Source: Nitrobacter vulgaris (GTDB taxonomy: Bacteria; Pseudomonadota; Alphaproteobacteria; Rhizobiales; Xanthobacteraceae). Taken from it: a DNA stretch of 64,000 bases. Of the stretch, positions 28,799 through 37,176 are shown piece by piece. Location of the stretch: contig NZ_MWPQ01000010.1 in the NCBI RefSeq assembly GCF_002028545.1, forward strand, positions 57,501 to 121,500, written 5' to 3'. How positions within the stretch are numbered: the first letter of the stretch is position 1; the number at the start of each line of letters is the position of its first letter. Under the pieces are notes generated by a model that saw only the letters and a list, made by a program, of their open reading frames with translations, did no database searches and was not told the origin of the DNA. Position numbers and translations under genes: made by a program.

Positions 28799-30178
28799 TC
28801 AGGCCGTTGCGACGAATGCGCGATGATCGCCGTTGCCGGGAGGCGTGATGGCGACGCCATCGTCGGCGTATTCATTCAGCTTGTTGCGCAGGGTGCGGAT
28901 CGAGATGCCAAGGATGTTGGCGGCATGGGTCCGGTTGCCGAGGCAGTGCTTCAGCGTTTCAAGGATCAGGTCGCGCTCGACGTTGGCGACGGTACGGCCG
29001 ACCAGCGCACGTGTCACCTGCTCGGCGGCGAGCGTGGCATGGGCCACGGCCGGCGCCGTCTTGGCGAGATCAAGACGGTCGCCTTCCGGCGTCAGGATCG
29101 CGTCGGCGCCGATTTCGTCGCCACTGGCCATCAGCACCGCGCGGTGGATGGTGTTTTCCAGCTCGCGGACATTGCCCTGCCAGCGGTTGGCGGTCAGCAC
29201 GCGCTGCGCGTCCGCCGAAATCGGACGTACCGGCACGCCGTTGGCCGCAGCATATTTTTTGGCGAAATGCTGCGCGAGTTCGAGAATGTCCGCGGGACGC
29301 TCGCGCAGGGACGGTATCTTCAGGTTGACGACATTGAGACGAAACAGCAGATCCTCGCGGAAGGTGCCCTGCCGCACCGAGTCCGCAAGGTTGCGGTTGG
29401 AGGTGGCGATGATGCGGATATCCACCGGCACCGGCCGGGTGCCGCCGACCCGGTCAATCACGCGTTCCTGGATGGCGCGCAGCAGCTTGGACTGCAGCCG
29501 GACGTCCATTTCGGATATTTCGTCGAGCAACAGCGTGCCGCCGCTGGCCTCCTCAAATTTGCCGATCCGGCGCGCGATAGCCCCGGTGAACGCGCCTTTC
29601 TCATGGCCGAACAGTTCGGATTCCAGCAGATGCTCCGGGATCGCCGCGCAGTTGATCGAGATGAATGGTCGTCTGGCTCGGTTCGAGCGCGCGTGCACAT
29701 AGCGCGCCAATACCTCTTTGCCAGTCCCGGATTCGCCGGTGATCATGACCGAGGCGTCGGAGCCTGCGATCTGCTGCGCCAGCTTGATGATCCTGGCCAT
29801 CGCCTCGTCGCGATAAACGAGATCGCGGGAATCGTTTGCCACCGCGGCGATTACCGCAGCGATCAGTTCCGGGTCCGGCGGCAGCGGGATGTATTCCTTG
29901 GCCCCGGCGTGGATCGCCGCGACCGCCGCGCGCGCATCGCTGATGATGCCGCAGGCCACGATCGGGACATGAATATGTTCCGCCTCGAGTCGAATCACGA
30001 GGTCGCGGATATCGAGACCGACATCCATCAGCAGGAGATCAGCGCCCTTGCCGCCGCGAAGCACGGCCATTGCCTGTTCGTTGCCGGCCGCGTGGGTGAC
30101 GGAGGCGCCATTATCCATGGCGATCTTGGTGGCGGTTGTGAGCTGGCCCTTCAATGTGCCAACAATGAGAAGCCGCAT
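28799..30178 (-). CDS. flbD: Sigma-54-dependent flagellar regulator FlbD
   Basis: This is an NtrC-family activator of late flagellar genes (459 residues). Domain order: receiver-like domain (1-118), AAA+ sigma-54 domain with Walker A GESGTGKE (148-155) and the sigma-54 contact loop GAFTGA (195-200), and a Fis-type helix-turn-helix (about 405-440, HAANILGISIRTLRNKL). The receiver keeps Asp52 but lacks the N-terminal acidic pair (RLLIVGTLK) and the C-terminal Lys-Pro, so it is unlikely to be phosphorylated in the normal way, as known for Caulobacter FlbD, which is controlled by FliX. It is the last gene of fliF-fliG-fliH-fliN-flbD, 43 bp after fliN. Confidence 0.92.
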   Translation of the reverse strand: MRLLIVGTLKGQLTTATKIAMDNGASVTHAAGNEQAMAVLRGGKGADLLLMDVGLDIRDLVIRLEAEHIHVPIVACGIISDARAAVAAIHAGAKEYIPLPPDPELIAAVIAAVANDSRDLVYRDEAMARIIKLAQQIAGSDASVMITGESGTGKEVLARYVHARSNRARRPFISINCAAIPEHLLESELFGHEKGAFTGAIARRIGKFEEASGGTLLLDEISEMDVRLQSKLLRAIQERVIDRVGGTRPVPVDIRIIATSNRNLADSVRQGTFREDLLFRLNVVNLKIPSLRERPADILELAQHFAKKYAAANGVPVRPISADAQRVLTANRWQGNVRELENTIHRAVLMASGDEIGADAILTPEGDRLDLAKTAPAVAHATLAAEQVTRALVGRTVANVERDLILETLKHCLGNRTHAANILGISIRTLRNKLNEYADDGVAITPPGNGDHRAFVATA

Positions 30179-30221
30179 GGATCTGCTCCTGTTATGTATC
30201 CAGCGCTCGCAGCGCTGGCGG

Positions 30222-30572
30222 TCAGGCTTTCTCGGCCTTGATGATTTCGGTCATGGTCACGCCGAGCTTGTCCTCCACGAGAACCACCTCGCCCCGCGCC
30301 ACGAGCCGGTTATTGACGTAGATATCGATGGCCTCACCGACACGACGATCGAGTTCCAGAACGCTGCCGGGCCCGAGCTTGAGCAGCGCGCCGACGTCCA
30401 TCTTGGAGCGGCCGAGCACGGCGGACACCTGCACCGGAACGTCGAACACGGCCTCAAGGTCGGAGGCGACCCGCGAGACCTGCTCGTCCTCGCTGTATCC
30501 AACGTCGTCGATCGTCGGCGCATCGGCGGCGTTGAGGTCGGGAAGCGGAACCTGGGTGTCGTTATCGCTCAT
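30222..30572 (-). CDS. fliN: Flagellar motor switch protein FliN
   Basis: FliN forms the C-ring of the flagellar motor with FliG and FliM and takes part in switching and export docking. The 116 residues end in a SpoA/surface-presentation domain (about 37-112) with the family block LGPGSVLELDRRVGEAIDIY and VNNRLVARGEVVLVEDKLGV. The acidic N-terminus is variable in the family. It starts 14 bp after fliH and lies upstream of flbD in the same operon. FliM is not in this window. Confidence 0.93.
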   Translation of the reverse strand: MSDNDTQVPLPDLNAADAPTIDDVGYSEDEQVSRVASDLEAVFDVPVQVSAVLGRSKMDVGALLKLGPGSVLELDRRVGEAIDIYVNNRLVARGEVVLVEDKLGVTMTEIIKAEKA

Positions 30573-30586
30573 TGTTCGCTACCATC

Positions 30587-31216
30587 TCAGGGAGTGCCGT
30601 TCGATTTGCGTGTCGTCATGTAGCCGCGCACCAGTTCGTCGATCTTGGCGTCTATGGCCGCCCGTTCCAGCACGATCCCTCCGTCGGCCCATTCGATCTT
30701 GCAGTCGCCGGTCGCGACATCGGGCTCGGCGAGAATGACGAGTTGTCCGGCGAACCCGCTCTGTTTCGCCATACACTCGATCTGACTGCGTACTGCGTCG
30801 TAGAGTTGATCGTTGATCCGGACCACGAGATGCGGCGTGGCCACCAGGTGCCGGAAACAGTCGCGGACTAGCGCGATGATTTCCGCCGATTGCTCGGCTG
30901 CGATCAATTCGCTGCACAGTTTGCGCGCGACCGCGATGGCGACATCGACCGCCTCGGTCTCCATTCGCATTTCGACGCCCGCGAAACGTTGGGCGATTTC
31001 CTTGATACCCGCGGCGCTGCCCTCGATCGCCAGCGCCACGCGGTGATCGCACTGCACCTTGGCTTCGCGCTGCGCAGCCTCGAAGCCCTTTTTATAGGCC
31101 GTGGCCTCCGCGGCCGCGATCTGCTGCGCGATTTCCAGAGCCGTAGGCGCCCGCTCCCGGGATTTATGCGGAGCCGAGAAGTCCGTATCGAACAGAAATT
31201 TTGCCGGACCGTTCAT
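30587..31216 (-). CDS. fliH: Flagellar assembly protein FliH-like
   Basis: This 209-residue protein sits where FliH is found, between fliG and fliN, and has the expected form: an N-terminal disordered part, a Gln/Glu/Ala-rich helical stalk (ALEIAQQIAAAEATAYKKGF, about 26-45) and a C-terminal globular domain. FliH regulates the export ATPase FliI and links it to the C-ring. Sequence conservation in this family is weak, so the name rests on position and architecture. Its ATG overlaps the fliG TGA by one base (TGATG). Confidence 0.82.
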   Translation of the reverse strand: MNGPAKFLFDTDFSAPHKSRERAPTALEIAQQIAAAEATAYKKGFEAAQREAKVQCDHRVALAIEGSAAGIKEIAQRFAGVEMRMETEAVDVAIAVARKLCSELIAAEQSAEIIALVRDCFRHLVATPHLVVRINDQLYDAVRSQIECMAKQSGFAGQLVILAEPDVATGDCKIEWADGGIVLERAAIDAKIDELVRGYMTTRKSNGTP

Positions 31217-32307
31217 CAGTACACCAGCTCGTCGTCGGCGCGGTTTTTCGACAGCATGATTTCGCCCTTGGCAGCAAGGTCCTTGGCGAGATTGACCAGC
31301 AGCGCCTGTGCTTCGTCGACGTCGCGCAGCCGGACCGGCCCAAGCGCCGCCATGTCGTCCATCAGCATCTTCGCGGCACGGGATGACATGTTGCCCATGA
31401 AGAAGGCGCGAACCTCTTCGTTGGCGCTCTTCAGCGCAATACCGAGCTTGTCCTTGTCGACGTGGCGCATCAGGGTCTGTGCCGAACCCGCATCGAGCTT
31501 CACGAGATCGTCGAACGTGAACATCAGCGCCTTGATGCGTTCGGCGGACTCGCGGTTATCCTCTTCCAGCGAGGTGATAAAGCGGGTCTCTGTCTGACGG
31601 TCGAAATTGTTGAAGATTTCCGCCATCACCTCGTGGGCGTCGCGGCGGTGGGTCTGCGACAGGTTGGACATGAATTCGCTGCGGAGCGTCTGCTCGACGC
31701 GCTCGATCACTTCCTTCTGCACCGCTTCCATCTTGAGCATGCGACCGACGACATCGAACGCCATGTCCTCGGGGAGGATGGCCAGCACCCGTGCGGCATG
31801 TTCGGGCTTCAGCTTCGACAGCACCACTGCGATGGTTTGCGGATATTCGTTCTTGAGATAGTTCGCGAGAACTTCCTCCTGAACGTTTGACAGCTTTTCC
31901 CACATGTTGCGACCGGCAGGGCCCCGGATTTCATCCATGATTCCGGTCACTCGCTCGGCGGGGAGATATTGAGTCAGAAGCCGCTCGGTTGCATCGAAAT
32001 TGCCCATGAGCGCGCCCGACGCCGACATCCGCGAGACGAATTCGAGTAGCAGATCCTCAACCACGTCGGCCTCGACCGTGCCGAGGGTGGACATTGCCAG
32101 CGACAGGTCACGCACCTCGTCATCGTCCAGCATGGCCCAGACCTTGCCGCCGTACTGTTCGCCCAGCGCCAACATCATCACCGCCGCCCGTTTTGGCCCA
32201 CTCATCGGCTTGGACTTGGGACGGGCGCTTTGCCGGCTCGCAAGCGTGGCGACGACGCTGTTGATGTCGTTGGCGTTTGGGTTGGTCGTGGTTTGCGGTA
32301 CTGACAT
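31216..32307 (-). CDS. fliG: Flagellar motor switch protein FliG
   Basis: FliG turns ion flow through the stator into rotation and joins the MS ring to the C ring. The 363 residues include the FliG N domain, the middle domain with [21 protein letters not shown] (about 175-195) and the C-terminal torque domain with charged helix residues ([21 protein letters not shown]). The EHPQ motif of other FliG proteins corresponds here to [14 protein letters not shown]. It begins just 7 bp after fliF and overlaps fliH, so the operon is tight. Confidence 0.95.
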   Translation of the reverse strand: MSVPQTTTNPNANDINSVVATLASRQSARPKSKPMSGPKRAAVMMLALGEQYGGKVWAMLDDDEVRDLSLAMSTLGTVEADVVEDLLLEFVSRMSASGALMGNFDATERLLTQYLPAERVTGIMDEIRGPAGRNMWEKLSNVQEEVLANYLKNEYPQTIAVVLSKLKPEHAARVLAILPEDMAFDVVGRMLKMEAVQKEVIERVEQTLRSEFMSNLSQTHRRDAHEVMAEIFNNFDRQTETRFITSLEEDNRESAERIKALMFTFDDLVKLDAGSAQTLMRHVDKDKLGIALKSANEEVRAFFMGNMSSRAAKMLMDDMAALGPVRLRDVDEAQALLVNLAKDLAAKGEIMLSKNRADDELVY

Positions 32308-32313
32308 GTCAGA

Positions 32314-33936
32314 TTATGCTGGTTCGGCAAGCCATTGACGGATGATGGACGCAGTCTCGGCCGGGTTGCGCTCGGCCAGTTCGCCGACCCGGTGCACCGA
32401 CTGGGCGTGGACTTGCCCCTGCACCTGGGCCACGTCGATCAATTGCGCGGTGGCGTTGCTGCCGGGAATGAGATTCTGCCCTGGTTCTGCTGGGTGAGCG
32501 CTGGCGTCGGCCGGGACCGGGAGCGCGGCCGGTTGCGCGCTGGCCGCGGCCGGCTCCGAGGCCAGGATCCGCTTGACCAGCGGGCGGATCACCATGAACA
32601 CCACCACGAGGCCAAGCAGCGCCATGACAGCAAGTTCGACGACGTACATCACGTCGTCCTTCGTCAATGCGATCATTCCCAGCAATCCTGCCGGCTCACT
32701 GAGCGGCACGACAGCGGGTGGCTCGGCGAATTTGAGGTTGACGACCTCGACCTGATCGCCGCGCTTCTGGTCGAAACCGATAGCCGAGCGCACCAACGTG
32801 GCGATGCGGTCGAGCTGCTCCTTGCTGCGTTCCGCGTAGACCGTCTGACCCTGTTCATTCTTGGCATAGGTGCCGTCGACGAGAACGGCGACCGAAATGC
32901 GGTTAACGCGGCCGACCTCGGTCACCTCGGTCTTGGTGGTGCGGGAAATCTCGTAATTGTTGGTTTCTTCGCTCTTCTTGCTCTGGTCGCGCGCCGGGTT
33001 CGGATTGTCCGATGGCTGATTGCCGGGCAGTTCGTTGTTGACCGTGACCTGGCCGTTGTTCTCCGCGGTGGTGGAGGACTCCTCGCGGGTCTGGCTGGAT
33101 CGCAGCACTCGGCCTTCCGGATCGAACTTGTCCGAGGTCTGGGTGATCTTGTTGTAATCGAAGTCGGCGGAGAGCTCGACGCGGGCACGGCCACTTCCAA
33201 CTACTGACGATACGATTGCCTCGACCTGATGACGCATCCGGTTTTCGAAGGCGTTGCGTCGCTCGTCTCCGGTTACGCCGTCGGCATCGGTCGCCGACCC
33301 GTCGGCAAGTAACTGGCCGGATTCGTCTACGATGGAGACCCGCTGCGGCTTCAGTCCGTTGACGGCCGAGGCGACAAGATGGCGGATAGCGCGTATCTGT
33401 TGCGGTTCAAGGCCGCCGCGGACACGCACCACGATCGAAGCCGAGGGCTGAGGCGCTTCGCGCGTAAAGAGTGGCCGCTCGGGCAGCACCAGATGGACGC
33501 GGGCGTCCTGAATGCGGTCGATCGCGCGGATGGTGCGTGCGAGTTCGCCTTCCAGTGCGCGCAGACGATTGATGTTCTGGACGAAGCTGGTCGTCCCAAG
33601 CGCATCCGATTTGTCGAAAATCTCATAGCCGACACCGCCACCCTTGGGCAGCCCCGCCTCGGCGAGCTTCATCCGCAGCCGCGTGACCTTGTCCTTCGGC
33701 ACCATGATCACGGCGCCGTCGTTACGAAGCTCGTAGGGAATTGCCTGACGTTCGAGATCCTTGATGATGCCGGAGGAGTCCTCAACGCTGAGATCGGTGA
33801 AGAGGGTCGTCATCTGCGGCGTCGTGACGCGTATGATGACGAACGCGAAGAAACCGATCAGCACGGCGGTGACCGCGACCATCGCCATCAGCCGGGATGC
33901 TCCCAGGCCTTTCAGAAATGCCAGCAGACCTTGCAA
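32314..33936 (-). CDS. fliF: Flagellar MS-ring protein FliF
   Basis: FliF forms the MS ring in the inner membrane, the base on which the flagellum is built. The 540 residues have a first membrane segment (about 15-35), the YscJ-type ring domain (about 38-215), a low-complexity region rich in Asn/Glu/Gln (about 290-335), a second membrane segment (about 437-457) and a C-terminal FliG-binding tail. It is the first gene of the operon and is preceded by the sciP terminator. Sequence 34010-34023 just upstream has two TTAA blocks but 6 bases apart, not the 7 of a CtrA box. Confidence 0.95.
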   Translation of the reverse strand: MQGLLAFLKGLGASRLMAMVAVTAVLIGFFAFVIIRVTTPQMTTLFTDLSVEDSSGIIKDLERQAIPYELRNDGAVIMVPKDKVTRLRMKLAEAGLPKGGGVGYEIFDKSDALGTTSFVQNINRLRALEGELARTIRAIDRIQDARVHLVLPERPLFTREAPQPSASIVVRVRGGLEPQQIRAIRHLVASAVNGLKPQRVSIVDESGQLLADGSATDADGVTGDERRNAFENRMRHQVEAIVSSVVGSGRARVELSADFDYNKITQTSDKFDPEGRVLRSSQTREESSTTAENNGQVTVNNELPGNQPSDNPNPARDQSKKSEETNNYEISRTTKTEVTEVGRVNRISVAVLVDGTYAKNEQGQTVYAERSKEQLDRIATLVRSAIGFDQKRGDQVEVVNLKFAEPPAVVPLSEPAGLLGMIALTKDDVMYVVELAVMALLGLVVVFMVIRPLVKRILASEPAAASAQPAALPVPADASAHPAEPGQNLIPGSNATAQLIDVAQVQGQVHAQSVHRVGELAERNPAETASIIRQWLAEPA

Positions 33937-34048
33937 CGAACCAGCCCCTCAGACTCGGCCTGGAAAGGCCGACTCGGCAAATATTGCCTATGGTATGGTT
34001 TCGATATGGTTAATGGTGGTTAAGACCCGTGACGAAATTGCAAACAGT

Positions 34049-34079
34049 AAAAAACCGGCATCCGAATGAATGCCGGTTT
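34049..34079 (-). terminator. Intrinsic terminator downstream of sciP
   Basis: On the minus strand, perfect 10-bp arms AAACCGGCAT/ATGCCGGTTT around 8 bases end in six T residues (34054-34049). It lies 28 bp after the sciP stop, so sciP is a separate transcript from the fliF operon. Confidence 0.8.
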
Positions 34080-34107
34080 GGGTTCGAACTATCCTGAAGA
34101 AGCTCTT

Positions 34108-34383
34108 TTATTGGCGATATTGTTGAATACGGGTGGTGCGCAACCCGGCCAAGCCGTGCTGGTCGATCGAAAACTGCCACGACAGGAATTCATCGACAGT
34201 TAGCGTGTAGCGGCTGCAAGCTTCCTCAAGCGAGAGGAGTCCGCCACGTACCGCGGCGACGACTTCGGCCTTTCGGCGAATGACCCAGCGCTTGGTTCCT
34301 GGTGCCGGCAAATCCGCAATCGTTAGTGGACTGCCGTCGGGTCCTATGACGTATTTCACCCTCGGGCGGTGCGGTTCTGTCAT
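34108..34383 (-). CDS. sciP: CtrA inhibitor SciP (DUF1153)
   Basis: This 91-residue helix-turn-helix protein belongs to DUF1153. The conserved blocks are KYVIGPDGSPLTIADLPAPG (10-29), TKRWVIRRKAEVVAAVRGGL (30-49) and LSLEEACSRYTLTVDEFLSW (50-69). In Caulobacter SciP binds CtrA at promoters and blocks activation, linking the cell cycle to flagellar genes. It lies between flgD and fliF on the same strand, with its own terminator, so its product may tune the neighbouring flagellar genes (inference). A CtrA-like sequence, TTAA-N7-CTAA (34440-34454), lies about 57 bp upstream of its start. Confidence 0.93.
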   Translation of the reverse strand: MTEPHRPRVKYVIGPDGSPLTIADLPAPGTKRWVIRRKAEVVAAVRGGLLSLEEACSRYTLTVDEFLSWQFSIDQHGLAGLRTTRIQQYRQ

Positions 34384-34439
34384 GGCGTACTCACAAACTC
34401 TAAACCATTGAACTCACCGACAAACCTATGCCCTGCGGC

Positions 34440-34454
34440 TTAAAATTTGCCTAA
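34440..34454. promoter_or_regulatory. Possible CtrA-box-like site upstream of sciP
   Basis: TTAA-N7-CTAA differs at one base from the CtrA consensus TTAA-N7-TTAA and lies in the 181-bp gap between the sciP start and the flgD end, 57-71 bp upstream of sciP. Matches of this size arise by chance, so this is suggestive only. Confidence 0.3.
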
Positions 34455-34564
34455 GCTCTAAGCTTCAATACGATTCTCCTTTGAAATGGCGTTCCCGATA
34501 GGGCCCGGCCGAGTGTTGGATCGCCAAGTATGGCGGAAGAGTTCCTGCTATCGGCCAACCGCCG

Positions 34565-35257
34565 TCAGTTCAGGATGCGCTTGATCTGGCTGATGGTGTA
34601 GGTCTGGCCGCCGATCGATAGCAAAGGGGGTGACTGGGTCAGATCGACAGAATTGACCTGCCCCTGAATCTGCGTCGAGACTGCGACCGGATTACCGGAC
34701 GCATCGGCAGCCGTTGCGGTCAGCGTGTATTTACCGTCTGGCCATTGAGTGCCGTCATTACCGAGGCCATTCCAGGAGAAGACCTGATTGTCGCCGCCAT
34801 TGACGCCGTAAGAGCCGGAGAAGACATTCTGGCCAGTGCTGTTTGCGATGTTGACGGTGAGGGTGGAGGCCGTCGGAATACCGAGTTGCCACGTCGCCGC
34901 ATTGTTGGTCATGGTGGCGGTGCTGCCGTCAACCACGGCGTTCTTGCCGACGAAGTCCAGAGCCTGCGTTGCCTGCGTGGTCTGCTGCATGGAGACGAGG
35001 TTCGAAAGCTGGTCGTTGGTTCTCAATTGCTGCTCGACGCCCGCGAACTGGACGAGTTGTTGGGTGAACTGGTTGGTATCCAGCGGATCGAGCGGATTCT
35101 GGTTCTGCAATTGCGTGGTCAGCAGCGTGAGAAAGGTTTGGAAATTGCCGGCCAACGTAGCGTTGTTGGATGTTGCTGGCGAACCCTGAGAGGAGGCAGG
35201 CAGCGCCGTCGTGCCCGATACCACCTGCTGAACCGCAGAACCCACTGACGTCGTCAT
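34565..35257 (-). CDS. flgD: Flagellar hook assembly protein FlgD
   Basis: FlgD is the scaffold (cap) on which the hook polymerises. The 230 residues have the conserved N-terminal block FLTLLTTQLQNQNPLDPLDT (about 41-60) that marks FlgD, then a FlgD Ig-like/tudor domain (about 105-195, GDNQVFSWNGLGNDGTQWPDG). The ribosome site AAGGAGA lies about 7 bases before ATG 35257. It starts 11 bp after fliK, so the two form an operon, which couples hook cap and hook length control. Confidence 0.94.
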   Translation of the reverse strand: MTTSVGSAVQQVVSGTTALPASSQGSPATSNNATLAGNFQTFLTLLTTQLQNQNPLDPLDTNQFTQQLVQFAGVEQQLRTNDQLSNLVSMQQTTQATQALDFVGKNAVVDGSTATMTNNAATWQLGIPTASTLTVNIANSTGQNVFSGSYGVNGGDNQVFSWNGLGNDGTQWPDGKYTLTATAADASGNPVAVSTQIQGQVNSVDLTQSPPLLSIGGQTYTISQIKRILN

Positions 35258-35268
35258 TTTCCGTCTCC

Positions 35269-36855
35269 TTAAACCCTGATGTCGAGACCGCGATTCGATT
35301 CGAAAACCCGGCCATAATTTCGTCCGGCCGCTGCTACCGGGATATCCTCCTCCGTCACGATCAGACGCTGGTTGTGACGGCCGCCGGTGCCATCACGCGC
35401 GTTTTGTTCCTGGGAGGATTGATCCCGCAGGCTGAATTGGAGACCGCCATCGCCGGTCTTCAGGCCGGCATCTTGTAGCGCGCGCTGGAGCTGCGGCGCA
35501 TCTTGCCGCAGCATTGCAAGCGTTTCCGGCTTCTCGACCGTTAGATGCGACGTAACGCGGCCCTGGTGATCGACATCGAGACGAACATCAATGCGGCCAA
35601 GATCGGCGGGGTCGAGCCGGATTTCGAAGCGACTCTTGCCGCTAAGGGCCGTGACTGCGATCTGGACCGCAAGCCCGTTCAGTGGCACGGCCGCGCCGGT
35701 AACCACCGCGACATTGTACTGTGGCGTCGCCGGGGTTGCAGTGTTGGATTGGATCGGCGGCTGCGCAATGGCGTTATTGATGCTCTGACCTTCGACCTGA
35801 CCGGCTTGCGGCTGCGGAGCGACGGCGGCGGCGTCGGCCGCCTGGGCGGGATGCTGCGGCATTGCTGCTCCCGGTTGCGTTTCGGGCGTTCCGGTATCGG
35901 ATGCGGCGGTCTTCGTACCGGCGGTGGCGGCGGCATCATGCTTGTGATCGGGGAGCTTGGCCTCGGGCGACGAGGGATTGCCGCTGGCTGCCGACGGCGT
36001 TGTTAAGTCCGACGCTTCCGGTCCGGGCTGGATCCCCGTGGAGATCGATGCTGCTGTTCTGCCCGACGGCGCATTGTCGAGCGTCCTTACGGTCGCCTTC
36101 GTGGCGCCAGATGCTGTCTTGGCCACTGCCGCCGCTAAGGCACTCCCGGTCTGCATCGCGGCTGTCTGCGCAACCTGTTCAGTGTTCGGTGTCTCTTGAA
36201 GGATTGGCTCTTGAAGGATGGCAGCTGTGACCGCCGCTGTATCGGTTGCGAGGGCCGGATTGAAACCCGCATTCGCAGGCGATGTCGTCATTGCGCTGGT
36301 TTGCTGCGCCAACGGTAGTTCCGCGGCGCTGCGAACCGGTTGGGTGGCTAATTCAGCGGGGGCTCCCGCGACAGGCACCGTAACCGGGATGGCTGCGGCT
36401 GGCGGCGTTGCGACCGGATCCGGTGAGGCGCCGGGGACGGTCGTGTCCGAAAACGCCTGCATGGTGTCAGAAGCGTTTCCGGTCGACGCGATTTCGGGAT
36501 CATCGTGTTGGGTCTCGTGGCGGTGTGCGCCGCTCGATACCTTTGCGCCGGGGGCGGATTGCCAAATATTCCTGTCGGCCTCCCCCGAATCGGCCTGTGG
36601 TGGCCGGGCGGACTTTGCCCGAGAGTCGCCCGATTCCGGCTTGACGCGGTCCGGATGGGGAATATTGGGACGTATATTGAACGGATCGCGCGAATTCGAC
36701 GACTGCGCGACCGCGGTATGTGAGCCTTGCGCGCTGGCATCGACCAGAGTTCCGAAAGCATCTTCGGACGACCGGTCGGCGCGCTGAGAACTCGGCTGCG
36801 CGCTTTGGAAAGACACATTGGGGGCGGCTTCCGTCGTTACGCTAAGCACAGGCAA
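35269..36855 (-). CDS. fliK: Flagellar hook-length control protein FliK
   Basis: FliK measures the hook and switches export to filament substrates. The 528-residue protein has a long Ala/Pro/Thr/Gln-rich N-terminal part of low complexity (about 1-390) and a C-terminal Flg_hook domain (about 395-490) with the block RFEIRLDPADLGRIDVRLDV (about 408-427), which interacts with FlhB in other systems. The low-complexity part produces many long open frames on the other strand, which I do not regard as genes. It is first in the fliK-flgD pair. Confidence 0.9.
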   Translation of the reverse strand: MPVLSVTTEAAPNVSFQSAQPSSQRADRSSEDAFGTLVDASAQGSHTAVAQSSNSRDPFNIRPNIPHPDRVKPESGDSRAKSARPPQADSGEADRNIWQSAPGAKVSSGAHRHETQHDDPEIASTGNASDTMQAFSDTTVPGASPDPVATPPAAAIPVTVPVAGAPAELATQPVRSAAELPLAQQTSAMTTSPANAGFNPALATDTAAVTAAILQEPILQETPNTEQVAQTAAMQTGSALAAAVAKTASGATKATVRTLDNAPSGRTAASISTGIQPGPEASDLTTPSAASGNPSSPEAKLPDHKHDAAATAGTKTAASDTGTPETQPGAAMPQHPAQAADAAAVAPQPQAGQVEGQSINNAIAQPPIQSNTATPATPQYNVAVVTGAAVPLNGLAVQIAVTALSGKSRFEIRLDPADLGRIDVRLDVDHQGRVTSHLTVEKPETLAMLRQDAPQLQRALQDAGLKTGDGGLQFSLRDQSSQEQNARDGTGGRHNQRLIVTEEDIPVAAAGRNYGRVFESNRGLDIRV

Positions 36856-37176
36856 CCTCTTGAGGATAGAGACGTTGAGGCAAGCAGCAAGGACCGGGCC
36901 ATCGTCCGGGTGAGAAAATGATGATGATAGCCAATGAGTTATAGAACGGGTTGGCGGCTGAACCCGCCGATTCGGGTCGCTCTTTTCTGCCCGGCGGCAA
37001 GATTTGCCGTCTGCTGTCGTCGTCCGGCCGTGATTGCCTCGCAGGAATACGGACTATATTAAAGGCTGGTCTTTTGGTTTGCTTCAACGGGCGGAATTCC
37101 GCCCGTGAACACCGAGAAAGTTTCCGATTCGCAAGGCGGATGTGATCTTGCACGGTCTCATGAATTGACGGGATCA
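36856..37176. other. Divergent intergenic region fliK / mnmA
   Basis: This 321-bp region separates the divergent starts of fliK and mnmA and has promoters for both. I searched for a sigma-54 type GG-N10-GC element upstream of fliK and did not find a convincing one. Short inverted repeats (GGGCGGAATTCCGCCC near 37089) are present: a 16-bp perfect palindrome, function unknown. Confidence 0.45.

Noticed and set aside
28796-30241. Plus-strand frame of 481 codons opposite flbD
   Set aside because: Antisense shadow; FlbD AAA+ motifs are clear on the minus strand.
33980-34000. Possible sigma-54 promoter upstream of fliF (GGCAAT...TTTGC on the minus strand)
   Set aside because: The GG to GC spacing is 8, not 10 bases as sigma-54 requires.
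34010-34023. Paired TTAA blocks upstream of fliF as a CtrA box
   Set aside because: The spacing is 6 bases, while the CtrA box needs 7; kept only as a remark in the fliF entry.
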